NCBI GenBank assembly: GCA_951217055.1
Contig: OX578286.1
Coordinates: 36,984,345 to 37,048,344, forward strand
Length of the DNA stretch: 64,000 bases
Direction of reading: 5' to 3'
Origin: Gerris lacustris
Lineage: Eukaryota; Arthropoda; Insecta; Hemiptera; Gerridae
The notes under the pieces were generated by a model that worked only from the letters and a program-made list of their open reading frames with translations, ran no database searches and was not told where the DNA came from. This document shows, one piece after another, positions 1 to 12,647 of this stretch. Every line of letters starts with the position of its first letter. The first letter of the stretch is position 1. The position numbers were made by a program, and so were the translations under genes.

Positions 1-640
1 AAGAATAACATTCCGTACATCTTCTTTACTTAGTAACAGTCTAAAGAATAACATTCCGTACACCTTCTTTACTTAGTAACAGTCTAAAGAATAACATTCC
101 GTACACCTTCTTTACTTAGTAACAGTCTAAAGAATAACATTCCTTATACCTTCTTTACTTAGTAACAGTCTAAAGAATAACATTCCGTACACCTTCTTTA
201 CTTAGTAACAGTCTAAAGAATGACATTCCTTATACCTTCTTTACTTAGTAACAGTCTAAAGAATAACATTCCGTACACCTTCTTTACTTAGTAACAGTCT
301 AAAGAATGACATTCCTTATACCTTCTTTACTTAGTAACAGTCTAAAGAATAACATTCCGTACACCTTCTTTACTTAGTAACAGTCTAAAGAATGACATTC
401 CTTATACCTTCTTTACTTAGTAACAGTCTAAAGAATAACATTCCGTACACCTTCTTTACTTAGTAACAGTCTAAAGAATGACATTCCTTATACCTTCTTT
501 ACTTAGTAACAGTCTAAAGAATAACATTCCGTACACCTTCTTTACTTAGTAACAGTCTAAACAATAACATTCCGTACCCTTCTTTAGATTGTTACTCCGT
601 CCTCATTTTTTATAAGGGGAGTAACAGTTTAAAGAAGTGT
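1..640. repeat. 43-bp satellite derived from MITE family M1
   Basis: About 13 head-to-tail units with a 43-base period (unit starts at 1, 44, 87 and so on). Each unit joins a 'gtaacagtctaaagaa' block to a 'cattccgtacaccttcttta' block. Two unit variants, 'ccgtacacc' and 'ccttatacc', alternate over much of the array. The array ends at 575-640 in sequence that matches the inner inverted repeats and right end of family M1, so the satellite looks like an amplified internal piece of that MITE. Confidence 0.9.
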
Positions 641-885
641 CGTAATATCCATTATCAGCTGAAGTACATAAATAGGTATTCCTTAAACTATATTATGTGC
701 TTACGTATAACGTTTAAGAAGTATCTAGTTTACGTACATTAAGTACGTAGATTTAAAAAATCTTTTTTGTTGTTGCTGTAACTTTTTTCCTATCTCAAAT
801 TCTAAAAAACTTTTGAAGAGCTGTTATATTTGTATTTAATAATCTAAATATTTTTTGACCATTTATTTTATCATAAATATAGGTA

Positions 886-966
<81 letters not shown>

Positions 967-1754
967 ATTCAATTTAGGTTAATCAATAATAGCATTTACT
1001 GATCAAAAAAAATAAAAGGAACAAAAATACTAAAAGCTTTCCAGATATTATTGACACAAAGATTATTTACTAGTTTTTAAAATATAGTTAACTTATTTTT
1101 GAAGACAAGAAGCTTGGTATAATTCAATTGATTTTTTCGAATAATAAATATTAATTTACATTGTTTATATTATCAATATTACATTTCATTTTTAAGATTT
1201 TAAACTTTTACTAACAAAATAAATAAAAATAATCTTAGTAACTAAAAAGTACGAACTCATAATAACGTTTTTCTTCTGCTTAAATTAAAGGAGATCGATA
1301 ATTCGATATGATGGTGACGATATAAGATGGACATGGACAGATACATATCAAGATACATGTGCTTGACATAATACATCGAATGAGAATTTGGAATTTTAAA
1401 GCTAAATCAACATAATTATCATGTTGCAGCCAAAAAGGTTCTGCCACAATTCAATCTTCGATTTTTAACAACTTTAAAACAATTGCAAATGATTATAATT
1501 TTGTGTAACAACACAAAATATTAATGTCATCAATGATGTTTTGAAGAATACGACCTTCAAAATAGTGTACTGCTTGTCTGCAATTTGATACGAATACGAA
1601 GGCTGATTAAACCCTGAATAAGACTTGGCCGATTAAGATTACAAATAAAAACTTTATTGAACATGAAAATTGAACTAGAACTTCTTTTTGAGAAGAACTA
1701 CGCTCCATTATCCTGACAAAGTTGGGTTTCAACTGAAGACTCTTCAGGATGTGA
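641..1754. other. AT-rich non-coding DNA with (AT)n tract
   Basis: No gene is visible. An AT microsatellite occupies about 892-962. The rest is unstructured AT-rich sequence with only short ORFs on either strand. Confidence 0.6.
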
Positions 1755-2050
1755 CACTTTTTGAAGGATGTGGAATCCAATAAATAGACATTAAGAGGTT
1801 CTTGAAGGATGTGGAATCCAACAAATGGACATTAAGAGGTTCTTTAAGGATGTGGAATCCAACAAATGGACATTAAGAGGTTCTTGAAGGATGTGGAATC
1901 CAACAAATGGACATTAAGAGGTTCTTGAAGGATGTGGAATCCAACAAATGGACATTAAGAGGTTCTTGAAGGATGTGGAATCCAACAAATGGACATTAAG
2001 AGGTTCTTGAAGGATGTGGAATCCGATCAATGGACATTGAGAATTGAGAG
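1755..2050. repeat. 41-bp minisatellite
   Basis: About seven tandem copies of a 41-base unit containing 'gaaggatgtggaatccaac' and 'ggacattaagaggttctt'. The last copy is diverged. Confidence 0.9.
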
Positions 2051-2709
2051 GTGATGAGCTACACTATAGTGAACTATTCGCTTCATTGTGTTTTCGTTTA
2101 CACGTGGATAAAAGGTAAAAATGATTTATATGTGTGAATTTATGTCCTGATTGTGTATTTATTAGGATATTTAGGTTCTAAAGCATTCCTAGACAAAGGC
2201 CTAGGATGGAGAAATATGAATTCCTTTAACACATTTATAACAATCCCATTTTCTTCTGGGGTGAAAGTTATTACATAAAATAAGAAGCGTCGTTCTTAAT
2301 CAGATTGATTGCAGGTTTAATTTGGTCTTTGGATGTACTTTATTAACATTGGTCAAAGAAAACAATCATTGTAAGCTGCATTAGTATCTGAAGACGAGTA
2401 GTAACTTTCAATAATCAACTTTTATTTTATTTCCCTCTGAAAATGAGGGCACGAGATTCTCAGGGTCCTAATGAATGAGAGCACTATGTCCTACAACTAT
2501 TGATTATTCTTCTATCTTGTTCATTTTATTGTGTTTGATAATCCATTTCTGATCTGAGTTAACCATATTTCGTACTAAAGAATTGTTGGTTTATCCAAAT
2601 AAGAACTGATTTTTCCTCCAAGAAATGGAAAGCTTTCAAGGGTGTAATCGTCTGGGAAAATGCTCTTGTAAGTTCACATATTAAAACTTTTTTCTTCTTT
2701 TTTTCACAG

Positions 2710-3119
2710 ACAATTGGGATGGCGATACTTTGGTGATCCAGCCCCAAGAGAAGCATGATCAGAAGTCGATGTCGACCGTTCTCCATGGACCATCAGGACC
2801 TCTCTACATGTGCAACACCTGCAATCGTACCTACACAACCATGGGTAATCTTGGACGTCACCAGACCTACGAGTGTAAGGGCAACGTCGCTAAACCATCG
2901 TTCGTCTGCTTCGGATGTAAAAAAGGCTATAAGCGTCGCGATCATCTTTTACGCCATATGAAATCATTTTGTTCGTCTAAAAATATCCCTGTGTATCGCT
3001 GCGAGTTATGTCAGAAACCATGCAAAGGGGAGTACTTTTTTCATCATCATATGCGGACAAAACATGGTGTAAGACGATCACATGGTAAACCGGGTGAAAC
3101 AATCTTAGGGTTAGACTGA
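2710..3119 (+). CDS. lola: terminal zinc-finger exon of a longitudinals lacking (lola)-type protein
   Basis: A polypyrimidine tract and CAG acceptor end at 2709. The exon then reads two bases that complete a split codon followed by N-W-D-G-D and stays open to TGA at 3117-3119 (about 135 residues). It carries two C2HC fingers, CNTC-x12-H-x4-C and CFGC-x12-H-x4-C, then a C2H2 finger starting CELC and ending H-x4-H. Tandem C2HC fingers encoded by one short 3' exon are typical of insect lola, where a shared BTB exon is spliced to many alternative zinc-finger exons to give different DNA-binding transcription factors. No BTB exon is visible in the window; upstream exons would lie to the left. No ATG is needed because the exon is entered by splicing. 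It could instead belong to another BTB/zinc-finger gene of the same type. Confidence 0.75.
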
Positions 3120-3752
3120 CAGTTAATATATGGGCAAATGAAAATGTACTTAGTTATTTCGATTGTAACGACACGTCGAAATAACCAATCAAATCAAACC
3201 AAAACACCTAGCACCAGCACCTAGAATTTTATCATGACATACCGTGTAGTCCACGCAGTATAGTATAATAGATAAACAAAGTATTCAATATCCTTATCAT
3301 TATTAAATGGCTGAAAAATGGAAGGTTTTTAAAATACCTTAACGAAATGTTCGGTTCATAAAGCTCTACATTAACGAATCTATTACACTAAATCAAACTG
3401 TCTCACCTTACTGTAACACTTTTATTACATCTAGTGAAATGAGCACAATACACAAAACGTAAGAAACAAGATTGCATCCGACTGACGTTACAAAGTTTTA
3501 CATCATCTCTGATTCTATACGACTAAAATCAAAATGTTATGGTTATCCATGAAATTAAGCTCATGGTCATGATGGGGTTGAACCAACTCCTATCCTATTC
3601 AATCTTTAGTCCCAAAACCCTCAAAAAAAAAAAATTAGAACATCTTTGTTTTTTCCTAACCTCACATTTAAAAGATGTGAGGTATAACCTTTAAACCTAA
3701 CCTCGAAGTCCATTTTGTTTAATGCACATGACTTTAAAATCCAATTCTCCTA
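3120..3752. other. 3' flank of the zinc-finger exon
   Basis: Presumed 3' untranslated and downstream sequence. There is no canonical AATAAA close to the stop; ATTAAA at 3302-3307 is a possible weak polyadenylation signal. No other gene is seen. Confidence 0.4.
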
Positions 3753-3915
3753 AAGACTCGTACAGACTGCCGAACCGAACAGAGGAAATGAGTCGAGCAT
3801 TGGTCTCTGCGCATGCCCAATCTAAAGAGCGCTTGCGCATCTCAGACAGGGCATGTGCAGTTACTTATGCTCGGCTCATTTTCTCTGTTCGGTTCAGCAG
3901 TCTAGACGAGGCTTA
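3753..3915. mobile_element. foldback MITE, about 163 bp
   Basis: The arms 'gactgccgaaccgaacagag' (about 3767-3786) and 'ctctgttcggttcagcagtc' (about 3882-3901) are inverted copies. They extend outward to AAGACTCGT and ACGAGGCTT. The centre holds 'gcgcatgccc' and 'gggcatgtgc'. It is far more GC-rich than its surroundings and has no coding capacity. Confidence 0.75.
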
Positions 3916-5693
3916 ACCCTTCAGTTCATATTATGTTCTCCAATCATTCCATAAAACCGTAAAATGTAAGTTACCATGTGACTTACTAACTAATGAATCC
4001 ATGGTGAATGTTAATATTGCTTTAAAAAAACATATTTTTTTATCTAGTATTAAAAAATATTTCCTTTAGTAGATTTTTTCGTATAATTTTTTTTTTTAAT
4101 TTTCACACATAGTCAGAGTGAATTACCATTAAAGTTACTTGCAATTTACACGATACTCAAAACTATGTTAATAAATATTTATTTACAATAATTAAAACGC
4201 ACAAAACCCGGGGAATTTTTTGGTTGAACCATAATTAGTTTTGTATTTACGCACAATCTGTTAGCTGGAAAATATATTTTAACCAAACTTTGGGCATTAT
4301 CATTATTATCTAACTCAATAACGTTCGTCACAACGCCTATTCAACGAACATTGATTCGACGTGTAATCACTTGATTATTAAATCACCCAATAACAATAAT
4401 AACCGATAACTAATTGATCATCCGCAACTGAAATTGAACTAACATTTGACTCTTCGAATAATTCCTTTGTTTAGAAATTAACTATAATAATATAAATTTT
4501 ATAATTTTCTATTTAATCATAAAATACCTACTACAAATAAGGAACGAATTTATTATATAATATAAAATAAATAATCTCTATTTTATTAAAATCATATGTT
4601 AATTATTCTTTAGATAACAAAAAAAAACATATTTTGTGTTAACTAATCTTTACTATTCTCTACCGTTAATTAGTTTTTCTGTATTTAATTTTGAAACTGT
4701 TAATTATTGTCTAAAAAAAATTCTGTTAAATATACCTAAAAAAAAATATAATATTTGACTTTTATTTTTAATTTACGTAAAGGACGAATTAAGAAATTAA
4801 AAAAATAATAGAATTAAGAAAAAATATTGACAAAACTCTATTTAAGAGAGTAAAAATTATGGTGCCTTAATAAAGATTTTCAAATCTTTAAATTTATTCC
4901 AATAAATATTACTGTTTTTTACATTAAAAAAAATGTTTAATATAAAATTGTTTTACTAGTATTAAAAATTCTGAAATATCTAAATTAGGGAATATAAAAT
5001 ATTTATTTTACTAAGTACCTATCATTTTTTATTTATTTAATATACTTACATATTTTACAGAAATGTTGTGCCTTAATAAAGATTTACAAATCGATATTTT
5101 GTTAAATTTGTTGTTTTAATAGTAAATTTTCTTTGGATTTAATATTTACCTGTTTTTTTTTTATATAAGAAAATATAAAAACCTATGTGTGATTATCTTC
5201 TCCAATCGTTAGGTAATTTGAGAACTTTTATGTCACAATCTAAGCATAAATGTTCATACTCAAAATTATATACAAAAAATTAAAAATTGAATAACTTTGA
5301 TGTAACATTTCTTTAAGTACTTTTGAGTCAAGATCTTGCTCTGCACAAAAATGGTCAATTTAAGTTTTCCTTAGTAACTTATGTAAAAAACTTATGTGTA
5401 CCTACTCGTCTTATTTGAGAAATTGTATGTTGAATGCGTGTTATGTGACTTTAATGAAAATAACATTATAATGAGAGAATTTATTTTTTTTAAAGGATAT
5501 TGTAAAATGTAAATAATTTGTAAACACATAGACTATAATTTACTTTGATAGTATTTTTATTTATATTTTATTAAATCTTTGTTTTAAAATTGAATGAAAA
5601 TATCTAAAGCAAATTAAAATACAGTATAAAAATAATTTAAAACAATAATAAAAAAACACATGAAAATTATTTATGTAACACTATAGTACATAG

Positions 5694-5786
<93 letters not shown>

Positions 5787-5845
5787 CAATGTAATACCGT
5801 GTTTATGCACACTGCAATAGGCTACAGTCTCTCACAAGTTGTGTA

Positions 5846-5920
<75 letters not shown>

Positions 5921-6240
5921 CTACAATGTTTATCTTTTATTATTATTAAACAGAAAATATATAATTGTTATAATCCTAGTTAGTGAGATTAAAAACAATA
6001 TATTTATGTATTGGGTCTTCCATGTTATTATTTTATTAAGAAATGAGGAAAAATTAATGTTTATATTTTTTGTTAAGGATAATTATAATGAAAATATAAT
6101 AATTAAACATGTTTTTGTATTATTAATTATTTACCTAGATTTTAATGTTAGATATTTTTAACAGAATAATAATAAAAGTTTAAATACCTATTAAAAAAAA
6201 TAAAAATACTTGCTTAGAGAATCTATCCATTAATATTATT
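3916..6240. other. AT-rich gene-free DNA
   Basis: Very AT-rich sequence without recognisable genes. Two long TA microsatellites (about 5697-5783 and 5848-5917) are separated by about 65 bases of unique sequence. Confidence 0.6.
5697..5917. repeat. paired (TA)n microsatellites
   Basis: Two perfect TA-dinucleotide runs of about 85 and 70 bases flank a short non-repetitive island at 5784-5847. Confidence 0.95.
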
Positions 6241-6318
6241 ATCAAGGAGGAAGAGATTAAAGAGGGAAGAATTAAAGAGGAAGGATTAAAAAATTGGTAA
6301 GGCGTGAAGTCTCACGTA

Positions 6319-8172
6319 AAAAGGGTTTCGTTGGTATTGTGAACACAAAATTAGAAGAGGGGAGGGGGGGGGGGGGAAGAAAAGTTTTTTTGACAAAATG
6401 GCGCCGAAAATTAAACACTATCCATAAGTGGTATATATATTTGTAATCTACTCTTGAATACCTTTCATTTGATACCCCACTCAAAATTTAAAAAAAATAT
6501 ATTTTTTCGAGTAACGTGAATTATCCGCCATCTTGGATTTCCAGTAGATCAGATCAAATTGCTAATCTTATTTTTTCTATGGCCCAGCAGACCACACATT
6601 TTGCATATTTTTCTATATTTTTAGTAACAGCGGAAATACGATTTTAGGGGGGGGGACACGAAACATTTCGAGGTTTTTTGACAAAATGGCGCCGAAAATT
6701 AAACACAACCCCTAAGTGGTATATATATTTCTATTCTACTCTTCAATACCTTTCATTTGATACCCCACTCAAAATTTTAAAAAAATATTTTTTTTCGAGT
6801 GACATGAATTATCCGCCATCTTGAATTTCCAGTAAATCAGATCAGATTGCTAATCTTATTTTTTCTATGGCCCAGCAGACCACACATTTTGCATATTTTT
6901 CTATATTTTTAGTAATAGCGGAAATACGATTTTAGGGGGGGGGACACGCAAAATTTCGATGTTTTTTGACAAAATGGCGCTGAAAATTAACCACTATCCC
7001 TATGTGGTATATATATTTCTATTCTACTCTTCAATACCTTTCATTTGATACCCCACTCAAAATTTAAAAAAAATATTTTTTTTCGGGTGACATGAATTAT
7101 CCGCCATCTTGAATTTCCAGTAAATCAGATCAGATTGCTAATCTTATTTTTTCTATGGCCCAGCAGACCACACATTTTGCATATTTTTCTATATTTTTAG
7201 TAATAGCGGAAATACGATTTTAGGGGGGGGGACACGCAAAATTTCGATGTTTTTTGACAAAATGGCGCTGAAAATTAACCACTATCCCTATGTGGTATAT
7301 ATATTTCTATTCTACTCTTCAATACCTTTCATTTGATACCCCACTCAAAATTTAAAAAAAATATTTTTTTTCGGGTGACATGAATTATCCGCCATCTTGA
7401 ATTTCCAGTAAATCAGATCAGATTGCTAATCTTATTTTTTCTATGGCCCAGCAGACCACACATTTTGCATATTTTTCTATATTTTTAGTAATAGCGGAAA
7501 TACGATTTTAGGGGGGGGGACACGCAAAATTTCGATGTTTTTTGACAAAATGGCGCTGAAAATTAACCACTATCCCTAAGTGGTATATATATTTCTATTC
7601 TACTCTTCAATACCTTTCATTTGATACCCCACTCAAAATTTAAAAAAAATATTTTTTTTCGAGTGACATGAATTATCCGCCATCTTGAATTTCCAGTAGA
7701 TCAGATCAGATTGCTAATCTTATTTTTTCTATGGCCCAGCAGACCACACATTTTGCATATTTTTCTATATTTTTAGTAATAGCGGAAATACGATTTTAGG
7801 GGGGGGGACACGCAAAATTTCGATGTTTTTTGACAAAATGGCGCTGAAAATTAACCACTATCCCTAAGTGGTATATATATTTCTATTCTACTCTTCAGCA
7901 CCTTTCATTTGATACCCCACTCAAAATTTTAAAAAAATATATTTTTTTCGCGACGTGAATTATCCGCCATTTTGAATTTGAACAGCTGATAATATTGAGT
8001 TCGCTATATTTTTCCTGTGTGCGCGTCAAAACGATCTTTTATACTGGAAAGTTTCACGTTTTTATCTTTTTTGGTTCAAAAGTTATTGGAACCGTACAGA
8101 GTGACAGACGGACACAGGAACGAAACTATAAGGGTTTCTTTTTTTTGGTTTTACCAACGAAACCCTAAAAAG
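6319..8172. repeat. 288-bp tandem array inside a composite repeat with inverted ends
   Basis: About six units with a period near 288 bases. Each contains 'gacaaaatggcgc', 'catttgataccccactc', 'ttatccgccatcttgaattt' and a G-run 'tttaggggggg'. The array is bounded by 'agggtttcgttggta' at 6324 and its inverse 'taccaacgaaaccct' at about 8152-8166. It sits in a purine-rich minisatellite (gaagaattaaagaggaa) that occurs on both sides. No coding potential. Confidence 0.85.
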
Positions 8173-8652
8173 GAAGAATTAAAGAGGAAGGGATTAAAGA
8201 AGAAAGAATTTAAGAGGAAATCATACAAATATACCCTGCTAGAGTTACTGGGATCCCTGAAATTTAATTTATAGTTATTAAACTTCACTTAACAAAAGAA
8301 AATAATATAGACAATCTGTGGTCAAAGAATCATAGAAACAAAGAAAAAAGTAAAACATTTTTTTTAAAAATTATTTTTTTAATTCTTAACAACCTTTTCA
8401 CTAAAATAAAATACAAATAAATCACAATAATTCGAACAAAATACCTATATAATATATTATTATTGTCAACTTCGTTTACAAATATACTTGTAATATATTT
8501 TTATACATTTTATAAAATGTTAGGTAATATATTATAATTGTATTATTTAAGTATAACTAAAATAGTACATTGACTAAAATAAAAAGCTAAATTTAATAGT
8601 AAATTTGATAAATTTTAAAAAAGTACAAATTTATATAATAAAAAAGTCTTTA

Positions 8653-8947
8653 GGTTGTATCCAGATGACATGTGCAAGTTGGGCAAATATAAAATTATGG
8701 AAACTTTGGCCACAATTTAAAATCTCAAACTTTTTTTTTGCCGTTCCAATTGTGGTCAATGCTTTTGATTTGTGATTTTTTAAAACTGCTAGATCAAATT
8801 TTGTTCTTAGTCAATTGTTGATTTCAAGTTTTCTGTGCTTAAGACAAGTTTGAGGTTGAAGAGCAGAACATTTTTCTCCGACTAATAGCCAATAGGATTG
8901 CTGTCGGTTATGATTCAATTGGCCCAGCTTGCACATGTTGGATTTAC
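8653..8947. mobile_element. MITE with 'catgtgcaagttgggc' inverted ends
   Basis: The left end 'catgtgcaagttgggc' (about 8670) matches the inverted right end 'gcccagcttgcacatg' (about 8922-8937), and both are followed outward by an ATCC/GGAT motif. About 295 bases, non-coding. Confidence 0.7.
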
Positions 8948-9059
8948 AATTGTTGCTAATGTAATGTCGTTTAAAGATATTGAGCATCTCTAGTTAATCT
9001 GGTGCTATAGGTTGCCTGATTTTTGATACGCTCCTAGATCGAAAAAATTGTAGGGTTTA

Positions 9060-10720
9060 GTGTTTTAATTTTATAGATAAGCAGTAAAGTGAAGTGATTA
9101 GGAACAAACAAAGACATCTCTCCACCAAAAGTAAATTTAATTTAATTTTGCACAATTAGATGTTTGAAAGAAGATGATAAGATGTCTGTTAGAATGTGAT
9201 AAAGCTGGGTTTACACGGGTTTAATAAAGATCCAAGTGGACTTGGACAAAGTAACTTTGATCAAATTCTCTTGGTCCAAGTGGTTGTGCAACTTTTGAAG
9301 CAGGGTTTACACGATCCAAGTAGTTTGAACAAAACTGTCAAAATCATAATTCTGACACTCAAATTTTTCAGAAAATTTTAATAATTTTGCATATGAAATA
9401 AAACAACAATACAAAAATAACTGTAAGAACCAAACAAAACAAACAACTAAAACCAAACTGTGCCTTCCTTGTAAACAAACGGTACAAACTCGTCATTTTT
9501 GACAGCTCGTTCTCATTATTTGCAGGTGGGCGCCATTTTTATTTCCATCCAAGTCTACTTTGATCAGAAAAAGTTGAGGGCCATCCAACTCAACTTGGAT
9601 GGTCCAAGTACACTTTGATAGCCTGTTTACACGATCAAAGTAGCGTCAAATCTGACTTGGTCCAAGTCCACTTAGATCGTGTAAACCCAGCTTTAGATGT
9701 CTGTAAGAAGATGATAATATGTCTGTTAGAAGGTGATAAGATATCTTTCTTCACTCCTAATTTGGTGTTCTACCCCTCTATCGATGGTAAATTCAGATAG
9801 TTTTTATTTTATAGATAACCAGTGAAGTCAAGGGATTAGGAACAAAGAAAGACACCTCTCCACCAAAAGTAAATTTAATTTAATTTTGCACAATAAGATG
9901 ATAAATGTACCCCTCTATCAGTGGTAAATTCATATAATTTTATAGATATGCAGTGAAGTCAAGTGATTAGAAACAAAGAAAGACATCTCTCCACCAAAAG
10001 TAAATTTAATTTTGCACAGTAAGATGTCTGAAAGAAGATGATAAGATGTCTGTTAGAAGATGATAAGATGTCTGTAAGAAGATGATAAGATGTCTGTAAG
10101 AAGATGATAAGATGTCTGTAAGAAGATGATAAGATGTCTGTAAGAAGATGATAAGATGTCTGTAAGAAGATGATAAGATGTCTGTAAGAAGATGATAAGA
10201 TGCCAATTAGAAGGTGGCAAGATAAGAAGGTGAAATGATGTCTTCTTTACTCCTAATTTAATGTTTCTACCCCTCTATTGGTTGTAAATTTAGATCATTT
10301 TAATTTTATAGATAAGCAGTTAAGTCAAGTTATTAGAAACAAAGAAAGGCATCTCTCCACCAAAAGTAAATTTAATTTTGCACAATAAGAGGTCTGAAAG
10401 AAGATGATAAGATGTCTGTTAGAAGGTGATAAGAAATATTTCTTTACTCCTAATTTGGTGTTCTACCCCTCTATCGGAGGTAAATTTAGATAGTTTTAAT
10501 TTTATAGATAAGCAGTTAAGCCAAATAATTAGAAACAAAGAAAGACATCTATCCACCAAAAGTAAATTTAATTTTGCACAATAAGATGTCTGAAAGAAGA
10601 TGATAAGATGTCTATTAGAAGGTGACAAGATAAGAAGGTGATAAGATGTGTTTATTTACTCCTAATTTAGTGTTTGTACCCCTTTATTGGTGGTATATTC
10701 AGATAAGATAGATATTCATA
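9060..10720. repeat. complex repeat field with a 21-bp minisatellite core
   Basis: A block containing 'acatctctccaccaaaagta' and 'ttaattttgcaca' recurs about five times. Between blocks lies a 21-base unit, 'gatgtctgtaagaagatgataa' in shifting register, with the purest run at about 10018-10203. The open frames across it are repeat artefacts. Confidence 0.85.
9201..9694. mobile_element. MITE with 'AAGCTGGGTTTACAC' inverted repeats
   Basis: The terminal inverted repeats 'aagctgggtttacac' (left) and 'gtgtaaacccagctt' (right) are perfect and flanked by TA, as expected for a Tc1/mariner-type target duplication. Subterminal 'ccaagt' and 'acttgg' blocks repeat in both orientations. The element sits inside the 'gatgataagatgtctg' minisatellite field. 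Confidence 0.85.
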
Positions 10721-10904
10721 AGCATTGTCTTTCCCCAGATAACTGTATATTTAACAGAGTTGGCTTTCAAATTCAAATGAACAACAAAGCAAGGAGAGAA
10801 GAAGAACAACAAAGCAGGGAGGAGAAGAAGCTGAGAAAGAGTGGCATTAGTGAATGAGACACGAGATAAAAATTTGTATTTCTATCTCAGACTCTGATGA
10901 ATGA

Positions 10905-11043
10905 ATGGTGGCGTGTGGTGTACTAGCATTTCTTTATGTGTTACTGTAAGTCTTTCAGGTAAAAGAATTTAGACCCTTTACAAAAGGAAGAAATCTCCTG
11001 AACTTTGAAATTCCGAATGCAGGGAATAATGTGATATTGTTAC
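10905..11043 (-). pseudogene. decayed partial copy of the GTSF1 zinc-finger exon
   Basis: Read on the - strand, this segment aligns residue by residue with the middle of the GTSF1 exon at 12360-12647. It preserves the 'QxHIIxC' part of finger 1, an R-N-[YF]-K linker and the 'DLQxHxxKC' end of finger 2. The reading frame has in-frame stops at both glutamine-codon positions around the second finger (LQ-stop-H and KC-stop-Y), the first finger-2 cysteine is shifted, and no splice acceptor or start is kept. It is best explained as an old tandem partial duplication of the neighbouring gene. Transcription cannot be judged from sequence. Confidence 0.8.
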
Positions 11044-11379
11044 TTTTAGTTAAAAAACATCTCGGTAATAAATACAGTTTTAATAAAATAGGTCTTTAAT
11101 GTTTAAAATTTCAATGATCTGTACTGTCCATTCAGACTTTCATTTCTGTACTGTCAATGACAGTACTGTCATTCTATCAATAAGGGTGTTGGCAATTCAT
11201 AAAAGAAACTGGATGTCAACATTGATAGTTTGATTTAGCATTGATTGTCTTAGCTTGATTCGTTTTTCACTATAATGATTAAAAATGCTTCCAGAAGTTT
11301 GATTGTAAGTTCTAGGTTTCAGGTGAATTTCGCACAGAAATGATTACAAAGTCAGAGGTTTTGTTTCCTCAATGGCGAA

Positions 11380-11910
11380 AGCAAATCAACTCTACAGAAA
11401 GCACTTGCAATTGCAAATGTCAGAAAGAAATATATCTTGTTTCCTTAATGGGCAAAATCAAAGCGACACTACAGAAAGCACTTGCAATTGTAAATGTCAG
11501 AAAGAAATACTCTTGCAATTGCAAATGTCAGACAGAATACTCTTGCAATTGCAAATGTCAGACAGAATACTCTTGCAAATTGCAAATGTCAAATAGAAGA
11601 CACTTGTAATTTCAAATGTCAGACAGAAGATACAATAGAAAGACAGAATACTCTTGTAATTGCAAGTGTCAGACAGATTACTCTTACAGTAGCAAGTGTC
11701 AGGCACAAAAACTCTTGCAATAGAAAGTGTCAGACAGAAGATACTTGCAATAGCAAGTAATTAACATGAAGAGTCTTCCATCTGACATTCGCAATAGCAA
11801 GTAATTAACATGAAGTGTTTCTATCTGATGTGTCTGACATTTGCAATAGCAAGTAATTAACATGAAGTTCCTTCTGTCTGACATTTGCAATAGCAAGTAA
11901 TTAACATGAA
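11380..11910. repeat. degenerate minisatellite (GCAATTGCAAATGTCAGA family)
   Basis: About 27-base units built on 'ttgcaattgcaaatgtcaga' run from 11400 to 11750. A longer unit containing 'gcaatagcaagtaattaaca' follows at 11745-11905. The multi-frame ORFs here are repeat artefacts. Confidence 0.8.
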
Positions 11911-12292
11911 GTTATGAGATCAACATGAAATTAAATCAAGAGAACAACAATTTTTTCAAAATATTTGTCTTACTCCCTAGTAACAATTTGTTCATCTACG
12001 AGCTTATCTTATTACTGAAGATATATCCCCAAAATAATTTTAGTATTTCAGACAAATAAAATTAGATTATCACAATCACTTTGGCAAACCTATGCACCAA
12101 GTTAAGTAAGAACAGTTTCTCCATGTTGCTTTAAATTATTTTTTGTGAATATAACTCACTGGTTTATAAAAAAACAAAAACAACAGCCAAAGAGCCATAT
12201 TGAGTGGTTAATGATCCTGAAGACCACAATAGCTGACAGGGTTTGCATAAAACATTAGCTATCTTGTTTTTTTAAACCATAAACTCGTAAAT

Positions 12293-12298
12293 TTTATT
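12293..12298 (-). promoter_or_regulatory. polyadenylation signal of GTSF1
   Basis: AATAAA on the - strand, 62 bases past the GTSF1 stop codon; this spacing suits a short 3' UTR. Confidence 0.5.
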
Positions 12299-12359
12299 CA
12301 CTATGAGTAAGTTCCAAAAAATCTCAGTAGGAAAAACCGATTTGATCAAGTTCTCCTGC

Positions 12360-12647
12360 TTAATCCCAATCATCATCAGGATCAACGGGAAGGTCTTTGT
12401 GGAAGAATACAGTGGGAGGGAAAGCACCACGATTCTCCCCCACATGAATATCACGTGGCGCGTACTGGCATTTCCTCATGTGTTCTTGTAAGTCCTCCGG
12501 TAAAAAGAATTCAGTCGCTTTATAAGGGCAAGCAACTTTCCGACCTTTGTAATTCCGTAAGCAGCGAATAATGTGATTTTGGTAACTCTGAATCGGTACA
12601 ACGTGAGCCGGGTCTAGTGGACAGATTTGCCTTCCTAATCGTTCAAT
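12360..12647 (-). CDS. GTSF1: GTSF1 terminal exon with both CHHC fingers
   Basis: Acceptor 'ttgtttag' precedes I-E-R-L-G-R-Q. The 288-base exon runs to TAA at 12360-12362 and encodes residues 6-100, including both fingers and the acidic tail. Confidence 0.85.
   Translation of the reverse strand: MERLGRQICPLDPAHVVPIQSYQNHIIRCLRNYKGRKVACPYKATEFFLPEDLQEHMRKCQYAPRDIHVGENRGAFPPTVFFHKDLPVDPDDDWD

Noticed and set aside
1..640. CRISPR array
   Set aside because: Units are contiguous 43-mers without unique spacers, in an intron-bearing genome; it is a satellite.
8017..8274. 85-codon plus-strand frame rich in lysine
   Set aside because: It crosses the right end of the 288-bp repeat and a purine-rich minisatellite; no domain pattern.
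10006..10206. 66-codon minus-strand open frame with repeated 'SSYRHLIIFLQT'
   Set aside because: It is the translation of a 21-bp minisatellite; the period is divisible by three, so all units share an open frame.
11340..11760. Several overlapping cysteine-rich frames with 'NCKCQ' repeats
   Set aside because: They come from a 27-bp minisatellite read in different frames; no start context, splice sites or family match.
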